Source: Bacteroidota bacterium (lineage in GTDB: Bacteria > Bacteroidota > Bacteroidia > UKL13-3). From it: a stretch of DNA of 64,000 nucleotides. This document shows, in pieces, positions 20,101 through 28,910 of this stretch. The notes beneath the pieces are model-generated. The model worked only from the letters and a program-made list of their open reading frames with translations. It made no database searches and was not told the origin of the DNA. Made by a program: the position numbers and the translations under genes. Location of the stretch: contig JAIYAT010000035.1 in assembly GCA_027488905.1 (NCBI GenBank), positions 496,001 through 560,000 of the forward strand. Direction: 5' to 3'. Positions within the stretch are counted from its first letter, which is position 1. Every line of letters begins with the position of its first letter.

Positions 20101-22976
20101 ATATTAATTCTTGGTACAATGCAACAAGCTTTATAGCTGTAGGAGGAAGTAATGTTAATGCCTTAACTATCAACCCAAAATTTGAATCAGACACCCTATT
20201 AAAAAGTATCAATGGTTGCATGGATGGAGATTCTATAAGCACTGTTACAACAGATATTTTAAATCTCACTAGAAATGTTAAACCAGATATAGGAGCATAT
20301 GAAGTTCAAACGGTTGCAAATGATGCAGGTGTTTTAGAAATTACTAGTCCAAGAAATCCAGCTATATCAGGATTACAAGATTTAAATGCAAAAATCATTA
20401 ATTATGGCAGCGCAACTTTAACAAGTGCAAATGTTGGCTATAAATTAAATACAAGTGCAAATGTTACGCAACTTTGGACTGGCACATTAAATACATGTGA
20501 TACAACTTCGGTTTATTTTACTGGAACGCAGCAAATAAATGTTGCTCCTGTTATTTTAAACAACCTTAAAGTTTATACAGATAGTCCAAATGCCCAATTG
20601 GATAGTGTAGCAACCAATGATACGGCTAGAGCAATCATTGCAACAGGTTTAAGAGGAAATTACATTATTGGACCAGCCCCAAGCAATTTCTTAACCATCA
20701 ATGATGCAATTAATGAATTAACTATTAGAGGCGTTGATAGTATAGTAAATTTGTTAATTAAAACAGGCACTTACAACGAAAACTTTAGTATTCCTGCAAT
20801 TATTGGAGCTTCAGCAACTAATATTATTACATTTACCTCATTTGCAAACCATGTAGATTCTGTTACTATCAGTAAAAATAATTCGACTGCTGCATCCAAT
20901 TTTATTGTAAAACTTAATGGTTGCCGATTTGTAAATTTCGATAAACTTACCATGACTGCTCAAGGCACCACTTTTGGGTATGTAATTGATATTGGCCAAA
21001 ATGCAGGATTTATTAATGTTAGAAATTGTAAATTAAATGCACCTATAACCACTACCACAAGCACCAACATGGCCATTGTTTATGGTATAGATAATACTCC
21101 TGGTAATATTAATTTTGTAAACAACATTATTAATGGAGGCGCTTATGGTATTTACTTCAGAGGAACGTCAACCGTTGCCCTTTCTGATAACAATACTATT
21201 GATAGTAATACCATATCAAATCATTATTATATGGGAATTTATAATTGGTACACTTCCAACTATAAAATCAGAAAAAATACTGTTACAACAACAGGAACAT
21301 TTACAAGTTATTATGGTATTTATTCTTATTACAGTGACAGCGCATTAGAAATAACTGGCAATAATGTATTCTCAACAACTGCAAATGGGTATGGAATTGT
21401 AAATTATTATTGCGATGGAACTTCATCAAAACCTGCTACAATAGCTAACAATGTAATAAGAATTGGATCAGGAAGCACCACTTCAAACTTTGCTTTAAGA
21501 GACCAATACTCAAGTAACATGTTAATTGCAAATAATACTTGCATAATTAATACTACTAGCACAGCTGGTTATGCTGGGTATTTTTATTACAATACTACTA
21601 GTTCTAATTCAACTAGAATTAGAAATAATATATTCAGTAATACAAACACAGGTGCATGTTTATATCACTATAATCCAACTTTTGGAACAAGTGATTTCAA
21701 CTTAGTTCATACAAACGGAACTGCCAATTTTGTTCAAAGAGGTTTACCTGCAAATACCTACACTAGTTTGGCTGCATTTAAAACAGCAGTAACCAATTAT
21801 GAACGTAATTCAATACAATACAGACCTGGTTTTGTTTCCGCTACTAATCCTGCTCCAAATCCTGCAGATACTGCTGTTTGGTCTATTAATGGTAGAGGTA
21901 TTCAATTGCCAGAAATTGCGACAGACTATAATGGAAATCCTCGTTCAACCACAGTTCAAACGGGTGTTCCTGACATTGGAGCCTATGAAGTAACTCCAAC
22001 AAGTGTTCCTCCAATGTGTACAGCTGTTCCAGCTACAATTATTGCAGGAACCACCCAAAGCTTTTTATTTGCTGGAGATACTGTTTGTAGAATTTCGCAT
22101 GATGCTACTTCGACCCTTCCAACAAGTTTAGTTGTTAGACAATATTCTGGAACAAATCCACTATTTTCTAGTCCTACAGATTTTCGCTTTAATATGTACC
22201 TAGATATCATTGCTCCATCTGGCACTTATAATTTCAACATTGATATGAAATATAAGGATTCATGGATTGGCTCAAACCCTTCTGAAACAGATTCACGTCT
22301 TGCGTGGAGAGCACCATCAAGTCCTTGGGTAAGTTTTAGTGGAACAGCAAGTATTGTTGATTCTATTAACAATACCCTTACTGCTTTATTTGTCACTGAT
22401 TATGGCAATTTTACAGGAACCGATGGTTTTACGCCACTTCCAATCAAGCTATCAGACTTTAATGGATATGCCCTTGAAACAGATGCTGTACTTATTTGGA
22501 AAACAGTTTCAGAAAAGAATAGTAGACACTTTGAAGTTGAAAGAAAATTAGAAGGTGAGAAGTTTGTGGGCATTGGTGCAGTAAAAGCAGCTGGTAATAG
22601 TAACTCTACTCAGAGTTATGCGTTCTATGACAAAGAGGTTTTTTCTAATCATAACTTAGCTTATTACCGCTTAAAAATGGTTGATATAGATGGAACTTTT
22701 GAATACAGCAATATCGTTAAAGTTGGAACAGAAAAAGAGCCTTTAACTATCATTGCCTCACCTAATCCATTCAGAAATAGCTTTACCATCAATAACCTAG
22801 AGCCAAATCAAACTATCGAGGTTTTAGATGCGCAAGGAAAAGTGGTTTACAATCATTTTAATTCTAAAGAAACTGCTCAAAAAGTTACCCTTCCAAACAA
22901 TTTAAGCAATGGCTTATACTTTGTGAGAGTAAGTGCGAATGAGAAAGTTCAAATCCTTAAATTGATTAAAGAATAA
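17133..22976 (+). CDS. Giant secreted right-handed beta-helix protein with T9SS sorting domain
   Basis: Surface or secreted protein of 1947 residues. After a signal peptide (MKKLLPRILILFLVLFGIETRA) it repeats one module three times: each begins G-x-Y-x-I (GVYTINPSL at 27, GVYYIGGTT at 601, GNYIIGPAP at 1175), exactly 574 residues apart, and contains a parallel beta-helix rich in N-N-x-I turns (NNVTFRDMTIRG, NNTINNVYSFG). Modules one and two end in CARDB-like Ig domains (WTGTLNACDT at 543, WTGTLNTCDT at 1115). The C-terminus has a fibronectin-like part (LIWKTVSEKNSRHFEVER) and a T9SS type A sorting domain (SPNPFRNSFTINNL, LSNGLYFVRV, LKLIKE). Such helices usually bind or cleave polysaccharides, but no catalytic site is evident. 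TATTTTAG at 17107-17114 may be the promoter -7 element; a strong terminator follows. Confidence 0.85.
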   Translation: MKKLLPRILILFLVLFGIETRAVQLSGVYTINPSLPATATNFQNIRSAVTYMTSTGVRADAGPANSGTVGVSGPVEFQIATATFNEQITIPAITGSSTTNTIVFKGNGRTNTLLTFATADANNRHTLKFNLCNNVTFRDMTIRGTGTTYAWVVHIMGLNANNNKLKNCTVDITGTGITSGSTFYIGVVINNSATSATTGTRIDGTEIDSCLINYGYYGIVSAGASANLHVGFKVTNTQIINSYLFGLYSTFANGVTFQNNYINPRAAYLYNYGVYLLNSICTTPNRHIITNNKINGFGYYGVYISGSSNLSGNKGLFANNMIGGGIKYEYSNCIYFSGTSQWRIAHNTFNHDINGQSNNNGAVFISSGSGNSFINNICNEKVASSALPLYASSSAVFDTMNYNLFNRPDTATGGLIYVGSILNSGSFKGAAGQNINSIYSNPMFANDTAMLNRNACHQGMPLSYVPSDIFGTTRSTTNPVMGAFETPSIGNNLAVLSVTNIKAPITSGAQDLTVLVRNNGNNSVTSFNLSYTLNNGTPVVYPWTGTLNACDTISVSFTGTQQPSLGAVNQFKIYSSLPNAANDSDATNDTINPAFFLPLNGVYYIGGTTPDFAKPSDAFNALQSAGMTGPVRFEVRPGTYIDQVSIDNPILGLSSTNNVVMAGTNRNTCIIQTNNTSASQRHTIRIGQSHIRIDSLTLRGNSPSFGWVVHINKNLTRNIRVKNCNIELTHPNAQTSTSDVFAGVVMSGSNNSLYYSDNFVLDSIEIDSNFINYGYAGIYQYSYFYNYYYSYGAPSETIKMRNNTINNVYSFGINTNGTSSLDISNNTIRFRIDLLNIIYNYGLYIGNHDATSSANKQFRVNGNRVINANYFGVYFNNILTNANNRGQFNNNSVNVGINLQNCNGLYFYNLTNTDIYHNSVLNNQASTSNSSGAFYFGQGTGMRIRNNHFVCSNPSTLGSPVYFSGVSYTANNQLNYNNYFRLEKTGNYVYINSWYNATSFIAVGGSNVNALTINPKFESDTLLKSINGCMDGDSISTVTTDILNLTRNVKPDIGAYEVQTVANDAGVLEITSPRNPAISGLQDLNAKIINYGSATLTSANVGYKLNTSANVTQLWTGTLNTCDTTSVYFTGTQQINVAPVILNNLKVYTDSPNAQLDSVATNDTARAIIATGLRGNYIIGPAPSNFLTINDAINELTIRGVDSIVNLLIKTGTYNENFSIPAIIGASATNIITFTSFANHVDSVTISKNNSTAASNFIVKLNGCRFVNFDKLTMTAQGTTFGYVIDIGQNAGFINVRNCKLNAPITTTTSTNMAIVYGIDNTPGNINFVNNIINGGAYGIYFRGTSTVALSDNNTIDSNTISNHYYMGIYNWYTSNYKIRKNTVTTTGTFTSYYGIYSYYSDSALEITGNNVFSTTANGYGIVNYYCDGTSSKPATIANNVIRIGSGSTTSNFALRDQYSSNMLIANNTCIINTTSTAGYAGYFYYNTTSSNSTRIRNNIFSNTNTGACLYHYNPTFGTSDFNLVHTNGTANFVQRGLPANTYTSLAAFKTAVTNYERNSIQYRPGFVSATNPAPNPADTAVWSINGRGIQLPEIATDYNGNPRSTTVQTGVPDIGAYEVTPTSVPPMCTAVPATIIAGTTQSFLFAGDTVCRISHDATSTLPTSLVVRQYSGTNPLFSSPTDFRFNMYLDIIAPSGTYNFNIDMKYKDSWIGSNPSETDSRLAWRAPSSPWVSFSGTASIVDSINNTLTALFVTDYGNFTGTDGFTPLPIKLSDFNGYALETDAVLIWKTVSEKNSRHFEVERKLEGEKFVGIGAVKAAGNSNSTQSYAFYDKEVFSNHNLAYYRLKMVDIDGTFEYSNIVKVGTEKEPLTIIASPNPFRNSFTINNLEPNQTIEVLDAQGKVVYNHFNSKETAQKVTLPNNLSNGLYFVRVSANEKVQILKLIKE

Positions 22977-22993
22977 TCTCAAATCGATTAACT

Positions 22994-23032
22994 AAAAAGC
23001 CTGCTTATCAATTTATAAGCAGGCTTTTTTTT
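22994..23032 (+). terminator. Rho-independent terminator of the beta-helix gene
   Basis: A perfect 15-bp stem (left arm 22994-23008, AAAAAGCCTGCTTAT; right arm 23015-23029) with a 6-base loop is followed by a T run to 23032. It starts 18 bases after the stop codon. The A/T flanks make it usable from both strands. Confidence 0.9.
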
Positions 23033-23263
23033 GTTTATTATTATTGGGTAAAGAACAATTAAGCTATTTCAAATTCAACTATTGGATACAAACTAAATAT
23101 AAGAATACAATCGGGTTAACAACACTTCTGTATGGGGTTTATTCTAATTTGATTCAGCAATTACATTCATAAATAACTTCTAAAAACATGCTAACAAACG
23201 TACTTTTAAATACAGTGCTTGGTTCAAACCGATAAGAAGTTATTAGCTATTGTTTTACAAAAC

Positions 23264-23298
23264 TTGAATTGTAGTTTTTACTAGAAACTACAATTCAA
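23264..23298 (-). terminator. AT-rich hairpin, possible lepB terminator
   Basis: A perfect 14-bp inverted repeat (TTGAATTGTAGTTT at 23264-23277 and its complement at 23285-23298) with a 7-base loop, 32 bases past the lepB stop codon. On the minus strand only a short GTTTTG follows, so it may be a weak terminator or an mRNA 3'-end stabiliser. Confidence 0.5.
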
Positions 23299-23329
23299 TT
23301 CAAATTTTTAAATAGATAAAATAAGTTAA

Positions 23330-24919
23330 TTATTTAATCCCCATGAATATTCTATTCCAACGAACTTTCTTTAATACATTTGGAGCAAATTGATCCCAAC
23401 TCATCCAAACAAAAAGTGCTTTTCCAACAATATTGGTTTCTGGTACAAATCCCCAAAAACGACTATCTAAGCTATTGTGGCGATTATCACCCATCATAAA
23501 ATAATAGTTATAGGTAAATGTGTAAGTTGTAATTTCTTTTCCATCAAGGTAAAACTTACCATTCTCACGTCTAAAATCTGGATGATTTTCGTACAAGGTA
23601 ATTACCCTATTGTACATCTCATAATTTAAACTATCTAAAGTTACTACATCTCCAGCCTTAGGAATATAAATGCTACCATAATTATCTACGTTCCAATTCA
23701 ATTGAGGTAAATTTGCAATTGGAAACATTCTAGGGTCTCTTCCTTCCTTGCTATATCTAAATGAATCAATCGAAAGAATGCGGTTGTCAGCGCGAATCTT
23801 AGCAATTTTATCAGGGGTGGTAGGGTAAATTAAAATCAAATCATTGGAATGAGCTTGGTCTATGATGTCATTCATGTTAATATCATAGGAATATAACATT
23901 TCTTGCAGTTTGGTTTGATCCAACATACCACGATTATCAGTTAAATAGGCAGGGTCAAATTTAATAGAATAACCGTATTGCATCATCTCAGGCTTGTAGT
24001 TCAATTGCCCATTTACAAACAATTCTCCTTCTACCACCTTTAAACTATCACCCGGAATTCCAACACAACGCTTAATGTAATTATCGCGTTTATCAAATGG
24101 CCTAGTTTCTTCAAATGGATGGATAAAAGCAGGAAAATTAAACACAACAACATCGTTGTTTTTGATTTGACTCAAAGCTGGCATCCTTTTATAAGGCATT
24201 TGCATCCATGTAAGATAACTTGGAATAGAATCTCCAACCGGCATCATGTTGTGTGCAAATGGAAAAGATAAAGGTGTAACAGGCAACCTATTTCCATAAT
24301 GATACTTACTCACAAATAAGAAGTCGCCCACCAATAGCGATTTTTCCATGGAAGGGGTAGGAATTGTATATGCTTCTATAAAGTATGACCTAATTACTGT
24401 AGCTGCCAAAGTAGCAAACCATAAAGCATCAGACCATTCGTAAACTAATTTGTTTTCTGGTTTTTCAAATCCTAATAAATAAATAACAACCAGAATAGCA
24501 AAACTTATGAAAGTAGGGAAATTATAAGCCAAAATAAATCCCAAAGCAATCGTTATAACTAAGGCGAGATAGTCGAATTTCTCTTTGGATTTACCAAATT
24601 TAACCAATTGGTCTGCGGTATGTTTTACAGCATATAACACATACAAAACCAAAAATATTATAGGTGAAACTGCAAAGGCAAGCAATCTAGTAAAGTATAA
24701 AAAAATCAATGCACAACCATACAATGCATTGAGCGCTGCCAAACCAATACTAGCGCCTGCACTAAAGTATAATCCACCGATTATAAAATTAAGTACACAC
24801 CAAATGGAAATGATAATCCATTGCTTTTTAGAAAAGGATTTTGGACTTCTATAATAAAATGAGAAAGTTTCTTTTAAGTTAATAGGGTTGGTTTGACCCG
24901 AAATGCTTTTTGTTGACAT
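23330..24919 (-). CDS. lepB: Signal peptidase I, long Bacteroidota form
   Basis: Membrane serine protease that removes signal peptides from exported proteins. The 529 residues are much longer than E. coli LepB. The first ~165 residues carry several hydrophobic segments (WIIISIWCVLNFIIGGLYF, LALVITIALGFILAYNF), typical of Bacteroidota homologues. Catalytic motifs: PTPSMEKSL with S190, the Lys in NYIKRCVGIPGDS (K283), and the late MMGDNRHNSLDSRFWG box. Ser and Lys are 93 residues apart, longer than the 55 of E. coli, because of an inserted loop. It is the last gene of the par-dapB-lepB cluster. Confidence 0.95.
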   Translation of the reverse strand: MSTKSISGQTNPINLKETFSFYYRSPKSFSKKQWIIISIWCVLNFIIGGLYFSAGASIGLAALNALYGCALIFLYFTRLLAFAVSPIIFLVLYVLYAVKHTADQLVKFGKSKEKFDYLALVITIALGFILAYNFPTFISFAILVVIYLLGFEKPENKLVYEWSDALWFATLAATVIRSYFIEAYTIPTPSMEKSLLVGDFLFVSKYHYGNRLPVTPLSFPFAHNMMPVGDSIPSYLTWMQMPYKRMPALSQIKNNDVVVFNFPAFIHPFEETRPFDKRDNYIKRCVGIPGDSLKVVEGELFVNGQLNYKPEMMQYGYSIKFDPAYLTDNRGMLDQTKLQEMLYSYDINMNDIIDQAHSNDLILIYPTTPDKIAKIRADNRILSIDSFRYSKEGRDPRMFPIANLPQLNWNVDNYGSIYIPKAGDVVTLDSLNYEMYNRVITLYENHPDFRRENGKFYLDGKEITTYTFTYNYYFMMGDNRHNSLDSRFWGFVPETNIVGKALFVWMSWDQFAPNVLKKVRWNRIFMGIK

Positions 24920-25005
24920 GTGTACTGTTGCTTATAACAAAGAAATTAAAATCTAACTTGCTTGGCAAATGAGATTTTTTAATGGAACTATAACTAATTA
25001 AAAGG

Positions 25006-25773
25006 TTAGGATTTAAGAATTTCGTCTAAGTTTAAGATATCATCCATGGTATAAATTCCTTTTTTACCTTGAATCCATTCAGCTGCCATTACAGCTCCTT
25101 TAGCAAATCCAAACCTTGATTTGGCATCGTGGGTTAATTCAATGGTATCAATCACAGATTCGTATATTACTTTATGTAATCCTGTAACTTCCCCTTCTCT
25201 ATAAGATTCTATAAGTAATTCGTTTGGTTTAGCACTTTGACCTGGAACATTGTTTTCTTTACCAAAAATCAAGCGGTCTTTTATGCTTACTTTCTCCTTA
25301 AACTCATCCATAATTTGCTGGGCCATACTTAAAGCAGTCCCACTTGGGTGATCTTGTTTTGCAGTATGGTGAATCTCTTCAATTCGAACATCATAGGAAT
25401 CAAAATGATGCATCATTGATGCCATGATTCTGTTAATTTTATAAAACAAGTTAACGCCTATGCTAAAATTTGTGCTGTGCACCATAGCTTGCTGTTCTAA
25501 CTCACATTTCTCCTTAATAAACTCAAATTGATCATACCATCCAGTAGTTCCAACGATAATTGGAATTTGAGCTTCAAAACATTTTAAAATATTATCAACT
25601 GCAGCGGTAGGCATGCTAAAATCTATTGCTACATCTACTTTTTTTAGACTTACCGGAATAAAATCGTAAGCATTTTCTAAATTGACCTTATAAACAATTT
25701 CATGTCCTTTAGCTATAGCAATTTTTTCAACTGCCATGCCCATTTTGCCATAACCTAGTAATGCAATTCTCAT
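25006..25773 (-). CDS. dapB: 4-hydroxy-tetrahydrodipicolinate reductase
   Basis: Reduces hydroxy-tetrahydrodipicolinate with NAD(P)H in the diaminopimelate/lysine pathway, needed for peptidoglycan. 255 residues is normal length. The N-terminal Rossmann motif is IALLGYGKMG; IDFSMPTAAVDN and VGTTGWYDQ follow; the catalytic HHTAKQDHPSGTAL contains the usual His and Lys; RFGFAKGAVMAAEWI closes the C-terminal dimerisation part. It lies 86 bases upstream of lepB and 72 bases downstream of the DUF5683 gene, in the order found in many Bacteroidota. Confidence 0.96.
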   Translation of the reverse strand: MRIALLGYGKMGMAVEKIAIAKGHEIVYKVNLENAYDFIPVSLKKVDVAIDFSMPTAAVDNILKCFEAQIPIIVGTTGWYDQFEFIKEKCELEQQAMVHSTNFSIGVNLFYKINRIMASMMHHFDSYDVRIEEIHHTAKQDHPSGTALSMAQQIMDEFKEKVSIKDRLIFGKENNVPGQSAKPNELLIESYREGEVTGLHKVIYESVIDTIELTHDAKSRFGFAKGAVMAAEWIQGKKGIYTMDDILNLDEILKS

Positions 25774-25845
25774 TTATGTTACTTTTTGAATTTAATTGAG
25801 GAAATATAAGAAAATTAAAGTGCTAAGCCAAAATCAAACTAACTT

Positions 25846-26391
25846 TTAAAACCGAGCCTGTAATTTAATCCCAAAATTATTACCAAATGATGTCACTTGG
25901 TAAGCTGGCTTAATTCTAAATGATAGATTTTCCCCTACATCAAATTCTTTAAGATGGGCTTCAACTGTGGCGTCTAAAATTGTTAAGGCATACCAACCAA
26001 ATATTCCAATGGCAGACAAGTCTCTGGATTTGCGGTAGCTTTCTCTGACATTGTATAGCATGTATTCAGGAACATTTGAAAACTCAGGATTGGTAACAAC
26101 TTGACCATTAATCTTTTGAATATAAGCTTCTCTGACTGAGTTATACTCGCGATTATAAAACATTAAGCTGTAGGCTAAAACTCCAAATCCCGCATAAACT
26201 ACGGGTACTTTCCAATAACTTTTATTGTACACTTGCCCTCCACCAGGAATCAATCCATAAAGGGTAGCCTTCTTAGCTCTAGGGTCAACTGGTGCGCCAG
26301 CAGGTGGTGCTTTATAAGTTGTATCTTGACCGAAACTAGGAAATACGCTTAGGGTCAATAATAACCCGAATACAATTTTTTTACCTATCAA
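25846..26391 (-). CDS. DUF5683 family exported protein
   Basis: 181-residue protein of unknown function, conserved downstream of parB in Bacteroidota. It starts at TTG (26391), overlapping the parB stop as TTGA; no ATG is available early, and this start gives a proper signal peptide (IGKKIVFGLLLTLSVFPSFGQ). The body has KKATLYGLIPGGGQVYNKSYWKVPVVYAGFG, typical of DUF5683, with two further hydrophobic stretches (YAGFGVLAYSLMF, AIGIFGWYALTILDA) and a beta-like C-terminus (LSFRIKPAYQV). Probably inner-membrane or periplasmic. Confidence 0.85.
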   Translation of the reverse strand: MIGKKIVFGLLLTLSVFPSFGQDTTYKAPPAGAPVDPRAKKATLYGLIPGGGQVYNKSYWKVPVVYAGFGVLAYSLMFYNREYNSVREAYIQKINGQVVTNPEFSNVPEYMLYNVRESYRKSRDLSAIGIFGWYALTILDATVEAHLKEFDVGENLSFRIKPAYQVTSFGNNFGIKLQARF

Positions 26392-27293
26392 AGTAAGTCG
26401 AGTATCTTTTTAAGTTCCTGTTGAGATTTAAAAGGAATTTGCACATTGCCTCTGCCACGTTCATCTGCTTTAATTTTAACTTTTACAGACAATTTGCTTG
26501 TCAATGTTTTTTGTATTTCTAAAAAAGCAGCAGGTAAATCAGCTTTTTTTGCCTTGGGCTCCGGTGATTTCTCATCTTCTAATAAATCAGAATCTTTTCT
26601 TTCGTGGGCACTTCTCACCAAATTCTCAATTTGCCTAACAGACATGCCTTCGTCAACCATTTTCTGAAAAAGAAATTGTTGTTCATCTGGATTATCAACA
26701 GAAACAATAGCCCTAGCATGACCCATGCTTATTTTACCATCTCTGATAGAGGCCTGAATATTATCTGGAAGCTTTAATAACCTTAAGTAGTTATTTACAG
26801 TTGAACGATTTTTTCCAACCCGTTCGCCTAATTGTTCTTGGTTCAAACTACATTCATCCACCAAACGCTTATAACTAAAGGCAATTTCCATTGCATTTAA
26901 TTCTTCTCTTTGAATATTTTCAATAAGCGCCATCTCCAACATTCCTTGGTCATCGGCTAACCTAATAAAGGCAGGAATAGTTGTAAGTCCAGCTAAGCGA
27001 CTTGCACGGGTACGACGCTCTCCACTGATGATTTGATACGAATCGTATCCAAGTTTTCTAACGGTAATTGGCTGAATAATGCCATGTACCTTTATAGATT
27101 CTGCTAGTTCATTTAATGCTGTTTCATCAAACTCTTCTCTGGGTTGAAATGGATTTGCCTGTACTTGCGAAATAGGAATTTCGCTAATAGAGTGAAGGGG
27201 TTTACTTTCATTGGCAGTGATATCTGTGCTGCTGTTTTCCAATAAAGCACTCAAGCCTCTTCCTAAGGCATTTCTTTTGTTGTTATTGCTCAT
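26388..27293 (-). CDS. parB: Chromosome-partitioning protein ParB
   Basis: CTP-dependent DNA clamp that loads at parS and works with ParA to segregate origins. 301 residues. The N-terminus has NALGRGLSALLEN, then the ParB core: QVQANPFQPREEFDE, ELAESIKVHGIIQPI, and the CTP-binding GERRTRASR (GERR at 91-94). A helix-turn-helix follows (LNQEQLGERVGKNRSTVNNYLRL) and a C-terminal dimer domain. It is 18 bases downstream of parA. No complete parS occurs in the window, but half sites lie upstream of this operon at 28851-28910. Confidence 0.96.
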   Translation of the reverse strand: MSNNNKRNALGRGLSALLENSSTDITANESKPLHSISEIPISQVQANPFQPREEFDETALNELAESIKVHGIIQPITVRKLGYDSYQIISGERRTRASRLAGLTTIPAFIRLADDQGMLEMALIENIQREELNAMEIAFSYKRLVDECSLNQEQLGERVGKNRSTVNNYLRLLKLPDNIQASIRDGKISMGHARAIVSVDNPDEQQFLFQKMVDEGMSVRQIENLVRSAHERKDSDLLEDEKSPEPKAKKADLPAAFLEIQKTLTSKLSVKVKIKADERGRGNVQIPFKSQQELKKILDLL

Positions 27294-27311
27294 TCTCTCT
27301 TATTTTCCTAT

Positions 27312-28118
27312 TTAATTTAATTCATGATTTGACTCCATTTTCGAAGACTTGGTAAGGCCATTTTTCTGAAGTAATTCCTTGGCCAAATTCAAATAATTAA
27401 TAGCACCTTTGCTTTCAGCATCATGTGAAATTGCTGCTAAACCAAAGCTTGGCGCCTCACTCAGTTTTGTATTTCGCTGAATAATGGTATCAAAAACCAA
27501 ATCTTGAAAATGCATTTTAACCTCTTCAACCACTTGATTACTCAAACGCGTGCGCATATCGTACATGGTTAATAAAAGTCCTTCAATTTGTAATTCTGTG
27601 TTCAAATTGTTTTGAATAATCTTTACAGTGTTCAACAATTTGCCTAAACCTTCCAAGGCAAAATATTCGCATTGAACTGGAATAATCACAGAATCAGAGG
27701 CCACTAAAGCATTTGTTGTGATCAAACCTAAAGAAGGTGAACAATCAATAATCACAAAATCATATGGGTCTTTAATCTTTTGTATTTCATGCTTCATCAA
27801 ACGCTCTCTGTTTGGAACATTTATCATCTCAATTTCAGCACCCACCAAGTCGATATTTGAAGGAAGAATATCGAGGTAAGTAAAAATAGTTTTTAAAATA
27901 GCGTTCTTGGCAGGCACTTCATTTATCAATACCTCATACAAGCCTGTACGAATATCTTTTGGGTCCATGCCTAAGCCAGAAGTTGTATTTGCCTGAGGGT
28001 CTGCATCAATAACCAAAGTTTTAAACTCTAGTACAGCTAAACTTGCTGCCAAATTAATGGCGGTAGTAGTTTTTCCAACTCCTCCTTTTTGGTTTACAAT
28101 TGAAATAATTTTTGTCAT
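27312..28118 (-). CDS. parA: Chromosome-partitioning ATPase ParA (Soj)
   Basis: Walker-type ATPase that moves ParB-parS complexes along the nucleoid. 268 residues. The deviant Walker A NQKGGVGKTTTAINLAA is at the N-terminus (KGGVGKTT 11-18); VIDADPQANTTSGLG and FVIIDCSPSLGLITTNAL are the A' and B motifs. It has no N-terminal DNA-binding extension, so it is the chromosomal type. It lies six bases downstream of the hydrolase gene and 18 upstream of parB. Confidence 0.96.
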   Translation of the reverse strand: MTKIISIVNQKGGVGKTTTAINLAASLAVLEFKTLVIDADPQANTTSGLGMDPKDIRTGLYEVLINEVPAKNAILKTIFTYLDILPSNIDLVGAEIEMINVPNRERLMKHEIQKIKDPYDFVIIDCSPSLGLITTNALVASDSVIIPVQCEYFALEGLGKLLNTVKIIQNNLNTELQIEGLLLTMYDMRTRLSNQVVEEVKMHFQDLVFDTIIQRNTKLSEAPSFGLAAISHDAESKGAINYLNLAKELLQKNGLTKSSKMESNHELN

Positions 28119-28124
28119 ATCTAT

Positions 28125-28805
28125 TTAAATGGCAATCTCTTCGCCTATATTCATTAATGTTAAACTTGCTCCAGAATTGTCAAAGGCTGTTTTGGCCTCT
28201 ATTTCATCAATAACAATGTATCCAAACGTATTAAAATGCATGCCTATTACATTCTTTGTACGTAAAAAACTCGCTGCCTCTGCGGCATCAACTGCATCCA
28301 TGGTAAAATTACCACCAATAGGAAGTATTGCCCAATCAATGGTAGAGCGTTCGCCTAATAATTTCATTTCTTGAGTTAAGGCTGTGTCCCCACTATAATA
28401 AATTATTTTACCTTCAATCGCTAGCAAAAATCCAGCTGCCACGCCCCCATAAGTTCCATCGGCAAAACTGCTGCTGTGCATAGCATAAGTCATGGTAACC
28501 TTGCCAAAATCAAAGGTTCTTTTGCCGCCAATATTCATAGGATGAGTGTTGCTTATTCCTTGTTTTTGCAACCATGCGTGTATTTCCCAAATAGCTATTA
28601 CAACTGCACCTGTTCTTTTTGCAATGGATACTAAATCAGCAGTATGGTCTTCATGCGCATGAGAAACTAAGATAAAGTCGGCTTGAACCAAGGCTGCATC
28701 GATTTCACTAGACAATGGATTTCCACTAATAAAAGGGTCAAACAACAAGGTATATCCTTGTGTTTCTATAGTAAAGCACGAATGTCCTAAATATTTGATT
28801 TTCAT
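28125..28805 (-). CDS. UPF0173-type metallo-beta-lactamase-fold hydrolase
   Basis: Metal-dependent hydrolase of the MBL fold, cytoplasmic. The ATG at 28805 is chosen because the family begins MKIKYLGHSCF; the upstream start at 28823 would add six unrelated residues and run into a DnaA-box-like site. Metal ligands: HAHEDHTAD (the HxHxDH motif), then MHSSSFADG, YSGDTALT and the late MHFNTFGYI. 226 residues is the family norm. The substrate is unknown. It is the first gene of the likely operon with parA and parB. Confidence 0.88.
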   Translation of the reverse strand: MKIKYLGHSCFTIETQGYTLLFDPFISGNPLSSEIDAALVQADFILVSHAHEDHTADLVSIAKRTGAVVIAIWEIHAWLQKQGISNTHPMNIGGKRTFDFGKVTMTYAMHSSSFADGTYGGVAAGFLLAIEGKIIYYSGDTALTQEMKLLGERSTIDWAILPIGGNFTMDAVDAAEAASFLRTKNVIGMHFNTFGYIVIDEIEAKTAFDNSGASLTLMNIGEEIAI

Positions 28806-28813
28806 AAATGCAG

Positions 28814-28822
28814 TTATCCACA
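28814..28822 (+). promoter_or_regulatory. DnaA box
   Basis: TTATCCACA is a perfect match to the consensus DnaA box. A one-mismatch box, TGTGGATTA on this strand (TAATCCACA on the other), lies at 28974-28982. One perfect box alone does not prove an origin. Confidence 0.5.
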
Positions 28823-28850
28823 AATTTTAAAGTATCCTTATAAAAAAACA

Positions 28851-28910
28851 TTTCACGCCAAATCCCTTTAATTATTGTCCGTGAAACGCTTTTCTCTCTA
28901 GCGTGAAACA
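28851..28910. promoter_or_regulatory. parS-like half sites
   Basis: The consensus parS is a 16-bp palindrome made of TTTCACG and CGTGAAAC arms. Here TTTCACGC is at 28851-28858, CGTGAAAC at 28880-28887 and GCGTGAAACA at 28901-28910. The arms are separated by 22 and 44 bases, so this is not a classical parS; ParB autoregulation or a degenerate site is possible. Confidence 0.4.

Larger units (their letters stand above)
22977..23329. other. Intergenic region between convergent genes
   Basis: A 353-base gap between the beta-helix gene and lepB, which converge. It holds a Rho-independent terminator near 23000, one intergenic GGTTCAAACC (23221-23230) and a second AT-rich hairpin near 23280. I see no gene in it. 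Confidence 0.7.

Noticed and set aside
28851-28910. A true parS site
   Set aside because: No 16-bp palindrome is present; only separated half sites. Kept as half sites with lower confidence.
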